DNA from: Methylomarinum vadi
GTDB lineage: Bacteria > Pseudomonadota > Gammaproteobacteria > Methylococcales > Methylomonadaceae
Reading direction: 5' to 3'
NCBI RefSeq assembly: GCF_000733935.1
Contig: NZ_JPON01000001.1
Span: 434,001 to 498,000, forward strand
DNA: 64,000 bases
This document shows positions 38,306-47,222 of this stretch, piece by piece (the stretch's first letter is position 1; each line of letters starts with the position of its first letter). The position numbers and the translations under genes are program-made. The notes beneath the pieces were generated by a model. It saw only the letters and a list, made by a program, of their open reading frames with translations, made no database searches and was not told the DNA's origin.

Positions 38306-41300
38306 ATGAACTCGATTACGGAATCTACTGCAGATGAGACACGGCGGCATTATTTGCTGATTGTCCATGATAGTGTTACCGGCAGAGTACGCATTCACGT
38401 GCCAACCTTGTACCGTAACCAACAGTTACGAAAGCAGTTAGAAACAAAATTAACGGAGTTAGCTGAGGCGAAGGCGGTTAGCGCCAATATTTTGACTGGA
38501 AATCTGTTGATCGAATATGTTTTTTCCGCTCAATCGGAGGACTTGCCCACAAGTATTATTCATGTGTTAGAAGCCGTTACGGGGCATTTGATTATTCGGC
38601 AAAGCGAACACGTGCACCGGCCGAAACTTCCTCCCAAAAAAGTTAAAGTTGCCAAAAAGAAACGCAAGCCTGAAGCAATCAGCCGTTATCAGGAACCTCC
38701 ATTTCATTTGTGGCACACGATTACGGGTACGAGGGCCATCAAATTTATAGAAAGCGATGAAAGCGGATTAAGCGGGGAACAGGCCGTCGACAGGCTGATT
38801 AAATATGGTCCGAATATTTTAAGTGAGCAGCGTGGCCGCTCATCTTGGCAAATGTTTTTACAGCAATTTGTTTCCGCCCCCGTAGCGATGCTCGGCTTAT
38901 CGGCCGTGATTTCCCTGGCGACCGGCGGTGCGGCCGATGCGATCGTTATAGTGACGGTGGTAATGATTAATTCGGTAATCGGTTTTGTCACGGAAAAGTC
39001 GGCGGAGAAAACCATCAATGCTTTGGGGCAATTGGCCCCCGAATATTGCGCTGTGATTCGGAACGGCAAGAGAATGGATGTCCCTTTGAGTGACGTTGTG
39101 ATCGGCGATGTGCTGGTTTTGATGCCGGGTACGTATATTGCCGCGGATGCCCGTTTATTGGCCGCCACTCAACTCAGCATCGATGAATCGCCGTTAACCG
39201 GTGAAAGCATGCCGGTCGGAAAGGCTCACGATTTTCTCGGTCAGGAGGAAACGGCTCTGGGCGACCGGCAAAACATGGTTTATATGGGGACGACGGTGAC
39301 CGGTGGCAGCGGCCGCGCCATCGTTGTCGCGACCGGTAGGTATAGCGAAATCGGCAAGATTCAAAGTCTGGTCGGTGAAACCGTGACGCCGGAAACGCCG
39401 ATGCAAAAACAGATCGACGAAATGGGGCTGCAATTGGCGTTACTTAGTTCCGCAATCTGCGGGCTGGTTTTCGTGGTCGGTTTATTGCGAGGCCGCCCTT
39501 TGCCGGAAATGTTGATGTCTGCCATTTCGCTTGCCGTAGCGGCGGTTCCGGAAGGTCTGCCGGCCGTTGCGACGACGACATTGGCTTTGGGTATCAACGA
39601 TATGCGTCGCCACAAAGTGCTCATTCGCCAGTTGCCAGCCGTGGAAAATTTAGGGTCGGTGCAAGTTATTTGTCTCGATAAAACCGGTACTCTAACGCTT
39701 AATCGGATGAGTGTCGTTACGTTGAAAACCTTGCAATCGACCATCAACGTCAAGCAAGGCCGCTTTTTTTCCGGCAAGGATGCGATCGAAACGCAAGAGT
39801 TCGATCGAACGTTATGGCTGATGATGGAGGTGTTTGTGTTGTGCAATGAGTCGTCGCCGTCCGAACAGGGCGAATTGCAGGGCACTCCGACCGAAAACGC
39901 ATTGCTTCAGGCCGCCATCGATGCCGGCGAGAATGTCGCGCTACTGCGGAAAAAACACCCTACGGTGAAGGTGGACTATCGTGCCGAAGATCGTCCTTAC
40001 ATGATCACCGTTCATGCCCAAGAGGACGGGCGTTTTTTCATTGCCGTGAAAGGCAGTCCGGCGGCCGTGCTGGAGCTTTGCATAAAGGGCGGCAGCGATG
40101 ATGGCGAACAAACATTGTCGACGGATGACCGGCAGGCTATCTTGACCTGGAATGAGCGGTTCGGCGCAGATTCCCTGCGGGTTCTGGGCGTCGCCTATTG
40201 CATTGCCGACGAAGTGGCCGGTTACCAAGAACAGGATTTTATTTGGCTGGGCCTGGTCGGCATGGAAGACATGATTCGCCCGGGGATGGAAGAATTGATC
40301 GGCCAGTTTCACTCGGCAGGCGTCGAAACGGTCATGATTACGGGCGACCAGAGCGCCACCGCTTTTTCGGTCGGCAAACGCCTGGGCTTGAACGGAGATC
40401 ATGGCAAGCCGCTGGAAATCATCGATTCCGCCAATCTGGATAAGTTACATCCTTCCGTATTGGCCGGTTTGGTGGATCGCACTTCGGTCTTTGCCAGGGT
40501 TAGTCCGGCGCATAAACTGCGCATCGTCGAGGCATTGCAGCAAAACGGCAAGGTGGTGGCGATGACCGGCGACGGCATCAATGACGGTCCTGCCTTGAAG
40601 GCGGCCAATGTCGGCGTATCATTGGGCGAAAAGGGCGCCGACGTGGCTCGCTCGGTGGCCGACGTCATTCTCGAAGACGACGACTTGAAGACGATGGTGA
40701 CGGCAATCAAGGAAGGGCGCTCGATTTACGATAATATCCGTAAAAGTTTGCATTTTCTTTTGTCGACCAACCTCAGTGAAATCGAGGTGATGTTGTTCAG
40801 TGCCGCGTTAGGCGGTTCCGAAATACTCAATCCAATGCAATTGCTATGGATCAACCTGGTTACCGATATATTCCCCGGTTTGGCGTTGGCACTGGATCCT
40901 CCGGAGGAGGATGTGCTGAAGCGGCCGCCCCGAGACCCGCAGGAAGCAATCGTCAATCGTAGCGACTATATCAAGCTGCTTCGTGAGTCGGGTATCATCA
41001 CTACCGGCACGCTCGGCGTCTACGGTTACAGTCTGTTGCGTTACGGTCCGGGACAAAACGCCAGTACCAATGCCTTCATGTCTTTGACGCTGGCTCAGCT
41101 GTTGCATTCGTATCGCTGCCGTTCGGAAAAAACGTCTATATTTCACAGTGAGAGCAGGCTCCCCAATCGTTATCTCGATCAAGCGGTCGGCGTGTCTGTG
41201 ATCATGCAGGTTCTGGCGGTTGCCTTTCCGCCATTGCGTAATCTGCTCAGGCTAAACCCGATCGGCGCCGCTGACGCACTTGCCATTCTGGCCGGCGCGG

Positions 41301-41374
41301 GTTTGCCGCTGATAGCCAACGAGGCGATCAAGGTGATCGGTAATCAACCAATTGAAGAAGAGGATGCATCATGA
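38306..41374 (+). CDS. P2-type cation ATPase with N-terminal HMA2-like domain
   Basis: 1022 residues. The first 105 residues resemble an HMA2 domain (HDSVTGRVRIHVPTLYRNQQLRKQLETKL), without a CxxC metal site. A basic linker (KLPPKKVKVAKKKRKPE) leads to a complete P-ATPase: LTGESMPVGK, AVPEGLPAVATTTLALG (P2-like helix 4), CLDKTGTLT near residue 458, and MTGDGINDGPALKAANVGVSLG. The PEGLP motif argues against a P1B heavy-metal pump. It resembles the mycobacterial CtpI type more than SERCA in having a large N-terminal extension. The substrate is unknown. The stop overlaps the next gene by 4 bp (ATGA). Confidence 0.85.
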   Translation: MNSITESTADETRRHYLLIVHDSVTGRVRIHVPTLYRNQQLRKQLETKLTELAEAKAVSANILTGNLLIEYVFSAQSEDLPTSIIHVLEAVTGHLIIRQSEHVHRPKLPPKKVKVAKKKRKPEAISRYQEPPFHLWHTITGTRAIKFIESDESGLSGEQAVDRLIKYGPNILSEQRGRSSWQMFLQQFVSAPVAMLGLSAVISLATGGAADAIVIVTVVMINSVIGFVTEKSAEKTINALGQLAPEYCAVIRNGKRMDVPLSDVVIGDVLVLMPGTYIAADARLLAATQLSIDESPLTGESMPVGKAHDFLGQEETALGDRQNMVYMGTTVTGGSGRAIVVATGRYSEIGKIQSLVGETVTPETPMQKQIDEMGLQLALLSSAICGLVFVVGLLRGRPLPEMLMSAISLAVAAVPEGLPAVATTTLALGINDMRRHKVLIRQLPAVENLGSVQVICLDKTGTLTLNRMSVVTLKTLQSTINVKQGRFFSGKDAIETQEFDRTLWLMMEVFVLCNESSPSEQGELQGTPTENALLQAAIDAGENVALLRKKHPTVKVDYRAEDRPYMITVHAQEDGRFFIAVKGSPAAVLELCIKGGSDDGEQTLSTDDRQAILTWNERFGADSLRVLGVAYCIADEVAGYQEQDFIWLGLVGMEDMIRPGMEELIGQFHSAGVETVMITGDQSATAFSVGKRLGLNGDHGKPLEIIDSANLDKLHPSVLAGLVDRTSVFARVSPAHKLRIVEALQQNGKVVAMTGDGINDGPALKAANVGVSLGEKGADVARSVADVILEDDDLKTMVTAIKEGRSIYDNIRKSLHFLLSTNLSEIEVMLFSAALGGSEILNPMQLLWINLVTDIFPGLALALDPPEEDVLKRPPRDPQEAIVNRSDYIKLLRESGIITTGTLGVYGYSLLRYGPGQNASTNAFMSLTLAQLLHSYRCRSEKTSIFHSESRLPNRYLDQAVGVSVIMQVLAVAFPPLRNLLRLNPIGAADALAILAGAGLPLIANEAIKVIGNQPIEEEDAS

Positions 41375-42561
41375 TCAAAGATTTTGTATTTACCTCTCAA
41401 TCCGTGACCGAAGGGCATCCCGACCGCCTGTGCGACACCGTCAGCGACGCCATTGTCGATGCTTATTTGCGTCAGGATTCGGCATCGCGTATTACCGCCG
41501 AATGTGCGATATCGAAAAATGTGTTGTTTCTGGCGGCACGTTATGCCAGCGATGCCGTCGTGGATATTCCGGAAGTCGCCCGTTCTATCATCAAACAGGT
41601 CGGATACCGGCCTTGCGATTTCAACGCCGACGATTGCACCGTCGTTACCAGCTTAATCGAACAGTCCAAGACCGTCAGGGAAATCAGTGTATCGTCAGCA
41701 GACGATGAAGAAATGGAGCGCATTACCGCTTCCCATCAAACCACTGTATTCGGATTTGCCTGCCGTCATACCCCCGAGTTGATGCCGCTACCGATTACGT
41801 TGGCCAATCGGTTGACGCGGCAACTGACGAAAGTTCGCCGAGAATGCGATATCGATTATTTATCGCCGGATTGCACCTCACAAGTTGGCGTGGAATTCGT
41901 CGACGACCGGCCAATTCGCATCGATAGCATCACAATAATTACCGGCTGTGATAATCCGGAATCTCCGCCTACCTTCGAATGCATTGAAGAAGATCTCCGT
42001 CACCATGTTATCAATCCGGTGTTTCAGCAGGCACCGATCAAGCCGGACAATATGACGCGAGTGATTATCAATCCTAACGGCCCCTTCATGCGTAGCGGAC
42101 CAGCGGTTCACTCGGGGATGACCGGGCGTAAGACCGACAGCGACACTTACGGCAGTTTCGCCCGCCATTGCGGTTCGGCCTTGAGCGGCAAGGGGCCGTC
42201 CCGCATCGATAGGGTGGGCGCTTATGCGGCCCGCTATGCAGCCAAAAACATCGTCGCGGCCGGTTTAGCGGAACAATGTGAAGTACAGCTCAGTTACAGT
42301 ATCGGGTTGCCCGGTCCGGTCAGCGTGTTTTTGACGACCAAGGGAACGGGCGTCATAGACGACGTGGACATACGCAAACGTTTGCTGAAGCATTTCGATT
42401 TCAGATTAGGTGCAATCATCAGGGACTTAAAGTTGCGTGAGATGACCAAAAAACAGGATGGCGTTTTTTATCAGAAACTGCCGGTTAACGGCCATTTCGG
42501 TGAAACCGGACTCCCTTTGCCTTGGGAGCAAACCGATAAAATCGAATTATTAATGGATTAA
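41371..42561 (+). CDS. Divergent MetK-like protein (S-adenosylmethionine synthetase fold)
   Basis: 396 residues, about normal MAT length (384), coupled to the P-ATPase by a 4-bp overlap. MAT motifs are recognisable: TSQSVTEGHPDRLCDTVSDAIVDA, SGMTGRKTDSDTYG, and SALSGKGPSRIDRVGAYAARYAAKNIVAAGLA. Several catalytic positions differ from E. coli MetK by my reading: GHPDK is GHPDR, the DQG segment reads SHQTTVFGF, the LxPDxKSQV lysine is Thr (LSPDCTSQV), and the KDPTKVDRS block reads KGPSRIDRV. It may have a different or lost activity. Its place in a cation-transport operon is unusual for a housekeeping MAT. Confidence 0.82.
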   Translation: MIKDFVFTSQSVTEGHPDRLCDTVSDAIVDAYLRQDSASRITAECAISKNVLFLAARYASDAVVDIPEVARSIIKQVGYRPCDFNADDCTVVTSLIEQSKTVREISVSSADDEEMERITASHQTTVFGFACRHTPELMPLPITLANRLTRQLTKVRRECDIDYLSPDCTSQVGVEFVDDRPIRIDSITIITGCDNPESPPTFECIEEDLRHHVINPVFQQAPIKPDNMTRVIINPNGPFMRSGPAVHSGMTGRKTDSDTYGSFARHCGSALSGKGPSRIDRVGAYAARYAAKNIVAAGLAEQCEVQLSYSIGLPGPVSVFLTTKGTGVIDDVDIRKRLLKHFDFRLGAIIRDLKLREMTKKQDGVFYQKLPVNGHFGETGLPLPWEQTDKIELLMD

Positions 42562-42607
42562 GGAATGGCGCCGGCGCCGATTGAAGTACTATGTTCGATA
42601 ATAAATC

Positions 42608-43150
42608 TCATTGATCGGATTCGTGTTGCTTTTCTATCTCGAAACTGATCTCGTTTTCCTTTTCCAGCAATTCCAATGCATACCATAACAATGACGCAGC
42701 GGGTGCCATGATATTTCCCCGAGCTATCTGATGTATCGCTAGACCGATTAAAGTCAGAAACAAAACAGAGCGGTTGTCTAGACGGTTTTTGCTTAGATTC
42801 AGCAGAGAGTCGTCGACGCGGTCCAGGCCGATGGAGCTTAGGGTGGCAATCGGTAAATTCGGAAGCGTGAGGGGCTCATAGTCCTCGGGTTTTTCGGTTA
42901 GCCGAAATAAACCGTTATTTTCAGCAAATTCGACAATGTGTTGAAATGAAATATCGTCCCTGTGGGAGATCAAAACACTGGCTGCCGGAGGGTTCAATTG
43001 CAGTTGTGTAATGCCCTGGCTGCCGGCAAATACATCCGCTACGCGATCGAAATAGCGAAAGTCACCCTTTTTTTCGGGTATTTTTAATCTCACCCGTCCC
43101 GGCAACTGGTGTTTGACGAAGGCGGATGGAATCGAATCGGGAGCGGACAT
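42608..43150 (-). CDS. HMA2-domain protein
   Basis: 180 residues. The N-terminal 85 residues are HMA2-like (HQLPGRVRLKIPEKKGDFRYFDRVADVFAGSQGITQLQLNPPAASVLI), the same type as the N-terminus of the P-ATPase at 38306, again without a CxxC. Residues about 125-160 contain two hydrophobic stretches (SVLFLTLIGLAIHQIARGNIMAPAASLLWYALELL) that may pack on or in a membrane. Its start overlaps the DUF5132 stop by one base (TAATG). It converges with the MetK-like gene 46 bp away. Confidence 0.75.
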   Translation of the reverse strand: MSAPDSIPSAFVKHQLPGRVRLKIPEKKGDFRYFDRVADVFAGSQGITQLQLNPPAASVLISHRDDISFQHIVEFAENNGLFRLTEKPEDYEPLTLPNLPIATLSSIGLDRVDDSLLNLSKNRLDNRSVLFLTLIGLAIHQIARGNIMAPAASLLWYALELLEKENEISFEIEKQHESDQ

Positions 43151-43461
43151 TATTCACCTGATTCAGAAGGTTCATCGGTTTGTTCGGGCGTTTCCGGGTG
43201 TTTCTTTTTGTTTTCCTCGCGTAATTCGGCGTGGGCCTCGGCCATAATATCTTCCAGTTCTTCACTGACCTCGGCGAGGACTTCCCGGCCTTTTTCAGCC
43301 AATATGATTCCTGATTTGATGGCGGCGCGGGCACCGGGTTTAGCTGCACGGGCAATTGCCGGAAGGGCCGGTAAAACGGCTCCCGCTAGCACCGTCGCCC
43401 CAACGCCAATAGCGATTCCCAACGGGGTTCCGCTTTTCACTAAGTCGTCTAGTTTAATCAT
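43150..43461 (-). CDS. DUF5132 family protein
   Basis: 103 residues. It has an N-terminal Gly/Ala-rich hydrophobic segment (GIAIGVGATVLAGAVLPALPAIARAAKPGARAAIKSG) and then an acidic amphipathic tail (EKGREVLAEVSEELEDIMAEAHAELREENKKK). This matches the DUF5132 family, usually encoded next to HMA2 proteins and P-type ATPases. The small membrane anchor plus charged tail resembles compartment or granule surface proteins, but no function is established. It is the first gene of the pair, downstream of the Pho box at 43689-43717. Confidence 0.75.
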   Translation of the reverse strand: MIKLDDLVKSGTPLGIAIGVGATVLAGAVLPALPAIARAAKPGARAAIKSGIILAEKGREVLAEVSEELEDIMAEAHAELREENKKKHPETPEQTDEPSESGE

Positions 43462-43671
43462 GATCGGTTATCCCTTAAATAGCTTACGGGTAAAAGGGTA
43501 TGAAATCGCAAGAGTTGCAGAGATAATTTACAACACGGTATGCAGGATCGTTCGGAATTTTAGGCCGGCTGTCGTAAAGGTTATGCTTGCGAAATAACAA
43601 GACCTTGGGAAGACAAAAACCCCTAAAAAAGCAGTCGCCATTAAGTTTTCTTTAATTCAAGCCAATATCCA

Positions 43672-43717
43672 ACTATATAATATTTTTTCAACGGGAATTG
43701 TTACAGTTTTATGACAA
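43672..43717 (-). promoter_or_regulatory. Pho-box promoter of the DUF5132-HMA2 pair
   Basis: Read on the minus strand: TTGTCAT (43717-43711), AAAA, CTGTAAC (43706-43700), AATT, CCCGTTG (43695-43689), then 11 bp and TATAGT (43677-43672) as -10. The first two repeats match the PhoB consensus closely, and the TATAGT -10 sits at the expected distance. The gene start is about 210 bp further down. A forward half site CTGTCAT at 43730-43736 has no good partner. Confidence 0.6.
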
Positions 43718-43861
43718 TTAGATGGCGGTCTGTCATTTTATTTGCGGCAGTGTTATAGCATTATTCAAATATGAGTCAGTTGCGATATGCGCATTGTGCA
43801 AATCCCGGAACTAATGCGAAAATCTATATTCTGTTATTAGTTTAAGTCCAACTGATCGATA

Positions 43862-44134
43862 ATGAAAACACCCAAATCCATCCAGGTCAAGGTGCTTGAT
43901 CATCCTGAAGAACTCATTGTCAAAGCCAAGGAAATCGCGGAAAGGTATGGCGTGCAATTTTTTGGCGATAGCGACAAAGGGGTGATCAAGGGCTACGGAA
44001 TCGAAGCCGATTATATGTTTCAGGAAGATATATTGACCGTCACGGTATTTCGCAAACCTTTGCTGCTTTCGTGGGCGAAGGTGGAGCAAAAAGTTAGAAA
44101 AATTGTGGCCACGAACTCAAATCAAGTGATTTGA
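43862..44134 (+). CDS. Conserved small protein, weakly PHA-granule-region-like
   Basis: 90 residues: KSIQVKVLDHPEELIVKAKEIAERYGVQFFGDSDKGVIKGYGIEADYMFQEDILTVTVFRKPLLLSWAKVEQKVRKIV. The beta-alpha-beta pattern with a final LLLSW-x-KVEQKVRK helix resembles the small PHA-system (PHA_gran_rgn) proteins, but the similarity is faint. No signal or membrane segment is seen. It lies 76 bp ahead of the first GTPase gene in the same direction. Function is unknown. Confidence 0.6.
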   Translation: MKTPKSIQVKVLDHPEELIVKAKEIAERYGVQFFGDSDKGVIKGYGIEADYMFQEDILTVTVFRKPLLLSWAKVEQKVRKIVATNSNQVI

Positions 44135-44210
44135 TGGAATTGCCGGACTTGGTCAATTTTGTTGAAAAATCGCGTTGTCGCAGTCCGGTTCATACGAGGT
44201 CGTCATACGA

Positions 44211-45719
44211 ATGAAATTTATGACACGTTGGGCCATTGAAGTGACACTCTTATTCATTCCGTTATTGGTCCTTATTGTTGCCGGTTTATATTGGCTGTGG
44301 CTGAGCCATTGGTTTTGGATATGGCTCGTCTCGAGCGTTACCATCGGCATGCTGCTTTGGCTATGGGATTCAGGTCGTTGCAGAAAAAAAACGTCAATTA
44401 AACATTCGGTTGATGATTCGGACAATGCCGGTGTATGGCGGAAAATTGACGGCATCTCAGAGAGAAGAATCAATGAATTACCCGATCTAGTCGAAACACA
44501 GTTTTATATCGATACCTTTGTCGAAGTTGTGCAAACGGTTGCCGAGCATTATCACCCTGAACAAAAAGAAGCCTTATTGGAAGTTCGAATACCCTATATC
44601 CTGGCCATTATAGAGATGGTCGCCAAGGATCTGCGTATCGGATTTTCAGAAAATGTTCCCGGCAGTCATATTGTCACATTGAGTGATATCGTCAAGGGTC
44701 AGCGATTGGCCAGCCAAGGGTTGGAATTGTATCAAGCGTTACGACTTGTATTCTCTCATTTCAATCCTTTCACGGCGACGGTGGGCGAGGCCGCCGGCAA
44801 ACAGCTTTACGCCAAAACAGTCGATGAAATCAAGCGCGAATTTATCGACAGTTTCATCCGCAGGGTTGGCCACTACGCGATTGAGCTTTATAGCGAGAAT
44901 TTGGCGCTGAATAATGATGAATTGGCTGCCTGTATCGATCGAAAGACGGAGTCCGACTGGTCCGAAATCCGCGAAAGAGAACATAGGCTGGAAGCCGAAC
45001 CACTGAGAATTTTGGTAATGGGGCAAACCAATGCGGGTAAATCCAGTTTAATCAATGCCTTGTTTGGTGAAATCAGAGCGGAGACCGACGTCATCGCATC
45101 TACGGCGGAGATCACGCCGTACTGGATCGAACGTCCGGGATTGGATGCCGCGATTATTCTCGATTGCGAGGGGTATGGAGGGGAAGGGGATGAAAGGTTT
45201 ATAAGCGAGGTGATCGAGACGGTTACGCATTGCGATATGGTTTTGTTGGTCTTATCCGCCGTCAACGCGGCCAGGGAGCCCGATAGCGATATGATACAAA
45301 GGTTGCGGCATGCCTTTGCATCCAATCGACGGGCAAAAATACCCCCTGTAATCGCGGTATTGACCCATATAGACCAGCTTAGACCGGTAAGAGAATGGCA
45401 ACCCCCCTACAACATTGTTGCCGCTGATTCTGTTAAAGCGTCGATGATTCGGCAGGCCATCGAGATGGTGGCTAAAGATTTGCAGATCAGAGATGATCAA
45501 GTCGCGGCCGTCAGCCTTCTTGAGGGTAGGGAATACAATATCGAGGAAGGATTGATTCCGACCATTCTGCAGCAGCTCGAGCAGGCTCGGCGAATTCGTT
45601 ATACCCGATGCATGAAAAACTATCATAAAGAGGATTATTGGCGCCGTCTTTGGCTTCAGTCCAAAAATGCAGGTCGTTTCATCGTCAAAAAAGGTTTTTC
45701 GGCATTCGATATGAATTAG
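44211..45719 (+). CDS. Membrane-anchored GTPase of dynamin/Era-like type (A)
   Basis: 502 residues from ATG 44211, with GAGGT 12 bp upstream. An N-terminal membrane hairpin (two helices, VTLLFIPLLVLIVAGLYWLWL and WIWLVSSVTIGMLLWLW) is followed by a helical domain of about 230 residues. The GTPase domain starts near residue 265: G1 GQTNAGKSS, G3 DCEGYGGEG, G4 THIDQ. The C-terminus ends VKKGFSAFDMN. It is 40-50% similar by eye to the protein at 47219-48775 over its whole length. Such GTPases are thought to act at membranes; no partner is proven. Confidence 0.8.
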   Translation: MKFMTRWAIEVTLLFIPLLVLIVAGLYWLWLSHWFWIWLVSSVTIGMLLWLWDSGRCRKKTSIKHSVDDSDNAGVWRKIDGISERRINELPDLVETQFYIDTFVEVVQTVAEHYHPEQKEALLEVRIPYILAIIEMVAKDLRIGFSENVPGSHIVTLSDIVKGQRLASQGLELYQALRLVFSHFNPFTATVGEAAGKQLYAKTVDEIKREFIDSFIRRVGHYAIELYSENLALNNDELAACIDRKTESDWSEIREREHRLEAEPLRILVMGQTNAGKSSLINALFGEIRAETDVIASTAEITPYWIERPGLDAAIILDCEGYGGEGDERFISEVIETVTHCDMVLLVLSAVNAAREPDSDMIQRLRHAFASNRRAKIPPVIAVLTHIDQLRPVREWQPPYNIVAADSVKASMIRQAIEMVAKDLQIRDDQVAAVSLLEGREYNIEEGLIPTILQQLEQARRIRYTRCMKNYHKEDYWRRLWLQSKNAGRFIVKKGFSAFDMN

Positions 45720-45889
45720 CAAAAAAGTGTATTCGTTTTTTCATCAATTTTCCGTAGGCTTACGTTAAAACTGCTGACTTAAAATAAATTCGTCAGGGAT
45801 TTCTGATATTCCCGATGGAATTGTTTTTCCGCCCCTTCGGTCCAAATATTGGGTGAATTTCTCTCCGCTCGAATCAAGAGTCGGTATTC

Positions 45890-45923
45890 GTTTCATCAAA
45901 TTGTCACATTTGTCGACTAATAT
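45890..45923 (+). promoter_or_regulatory. Pho-box-like promoter of the DUF697 GTPase operon
   Basis: GTTTCAT (45890-45896), CAAA, TTGTCAC (45901-45907), then exactly 10 bp and TAATAT (45918-45923) as a possible -10. The spacing equals that of the pstS promoter in this window. The start codon of the GTPase gene follows 57 bp later. Confidence 0.5.
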
Positions 45924-45980
45924 TTTACAATCGGTTGAAAAGTAAGAAACTGAAATTCTCCCGATTAGTGCAGCGGTTTT

Positions 45981-47222
45981 ATGAAACCTCCTTATTTAGT
46001 GCTGCATGAATTCGATACGATGTCTATGTGGAAAAAAATTTACACGACAGTTTTTTCGCCCCGTCTCGATGACGAGGAAATAGATCGACGGCTTTCCGCC
46101 GTAAAAGCGGCAATGCCGACGCCGGTATTCTGGTTGTTAGGGAAGACTCAGTCAGGCAAAACTTCGATCATTAGAGCGTTGACCGGCGACAGCCGTGCCC
46201 AAATCGGTAACGGCATGCACCCTTGCACGCGCACGGCATTTATTTACGATTTCCCGGATTCTCAAGATTGTTTTCTGCGTTTTCTAGATACCCGAGGCCT
46301 GGGTGAGATCGATTATCAGCCAGGTTCCGATATCGAAGCATTTCAAGACCAGGCCCATGTTCTGATCGTGGTCATGAAGGCCATGGACCATTCCCAGCAT
46401 GCGGTAATGGAAGCGGTCCGAACGATTCATAAAACCAAACCGAATTGGCCTGTCATCGTGGTGCAAACGGCATTGCATGAAGGCTATCCCACTACCGATT
46501 TTGAGCATATCGATCCTTATCCTTACGATCAGGAAAATTGGGAGGAAAACGTGCCTGACGGTTTACGGCGCTCGTTACTGGAACAAAGGACGTTGTTCAA
46601 GGGGATCGATGCTCAATTCGTGCCGGTGGATCTGACGTTGCCGGAAGACGGTTATCAGCCGATCAATTATGGTTTGGAGGCTTTTTGGCAAAGTCTTGAA
46701 ATTGCTTTGCCCCATGGAATTTCTTTGATGCTCCATAACATGAAGGACATACGCAAGGAACTGCACGATGCTTACAGCAGTGCCGCTCATCCGCATATTT
46801 TGGCTTACGCCTTGATCTCGGGCGCTGCCGGCGCGGTGCCGGTTCCCTTCGTCGATATTCCGGTCGTCACGTTGGTTCAGGCCAAGATGTTTCAGACGAT
46901 TGCCTCGCTCTACAACTATAAAATGGACCGTAAGAGCTGGGCCGAAATCAGCAGCGCGCTGGGCATCACACTGTTGACCAACATTGGCCGGCGGGAGTTA
47001 GTTAAATTAATTCCGGTTTATGGTTTGGCGGTTTCTTCCCTGTTAACCGCTGCAACCACCTACGCACTCGGCAAGACACTGACCGTTTATTTTCAAAATC
47101 TACGTAGCGGAAAAGAACTATCCCATGAGTTATTTAGAGTGGTGTACATGGAACAGTTCGAACAAGGGCGTAGCCTGTTGAAGAATTATGTCAACGAGAT
47201 ACAACAAAAGGTCGCGAAATGA
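45981..47222 (+). CDS. GTPase with C-terminal DUF697 membrane module (B)
   Basis: 413 residues. The GTPase domain has G1 GKTQSGKTS near residue 53, a switch threonine in HPCTRTAFIYDFP, G3 DTRGLGE, and a degenerate G4 (VVQTALHE instead of NKxD), so nucleotide specificity may be relaxed. The C-terminal third is a DUF697/YcjF hairpin (ILAYALISGAAGAVPVPFVDIPVVTLVQAKMFQTIASLYNY). It probably binds the inner membrane. The stop overlaps the next GTPase start by 4 bp (ATGA), so B and A' are coupled. Confidence 0.85.
   Translation: MKPPYLVLHEFDTMSMWKKIYTTVFSPRLDDEEIDRRLSAVKAAMPTPVFWLLGKTQSGKTSIIRALTGDSRAQIGNGMHPCTRTAFIYDFPDSQDCFLRFLDTRGLGEIDYQPGSDIEAFQDQAHVLIVVMKAMDHSQHAVMEAVRTIHKTKPNWPVIVVQTALHEGYPTTDFEHIDPYPYDQENWEENVPDGLRRSLLEQRTLFKGIDAQFVPVDLTLPEDGYQPINYGLEAFWQSLEIALPHGISLMLHNMKDIRKELHDAYSSAAHPHILAYALISGAAGAVPVPFVDIPVVTLVQAKMFQTIASLYNYKMDRKSWAEISSALGITLLTNIGRRELVKLIPVYGLAVSSLLTAATTYALGKTLTVYFQNLRSGKELSHELFRVVYMEQFEQGRSLLKNYVNEIQQKVAK

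Noticed and set aside
42567..42578. GGCGCCGGCGCC palindrome between convergent metK-like and HMA2 genes as a terminator
   Set aside because: There is no loop and no T-run on either strand; 12-bp GC palindromes of this kind are not enough for a call.
38306..43461. Ferrosome (Fez) locus
   Set aside because: The ATPase has a PEGLP helix-4 motif of P2 pumps rather than P1B-6 features, and no CxxC metal site was found; only a loose analogy is kept.
43730..43747. Forward Pho box (CTGTCAT with TTTGCGG) for the 43862 gene
   Set aside because: Only the first half matches; the second word is unlike the consensus and no -10 is at the right distance.
45902..45917. Second TTGTC word at 9-bp pitch in the 45.9 kb promoter
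   Set aside because: The pitch is wrong for PhoB; the GTTTCAT-TTGTCAC pair at 11 bp was used instead.
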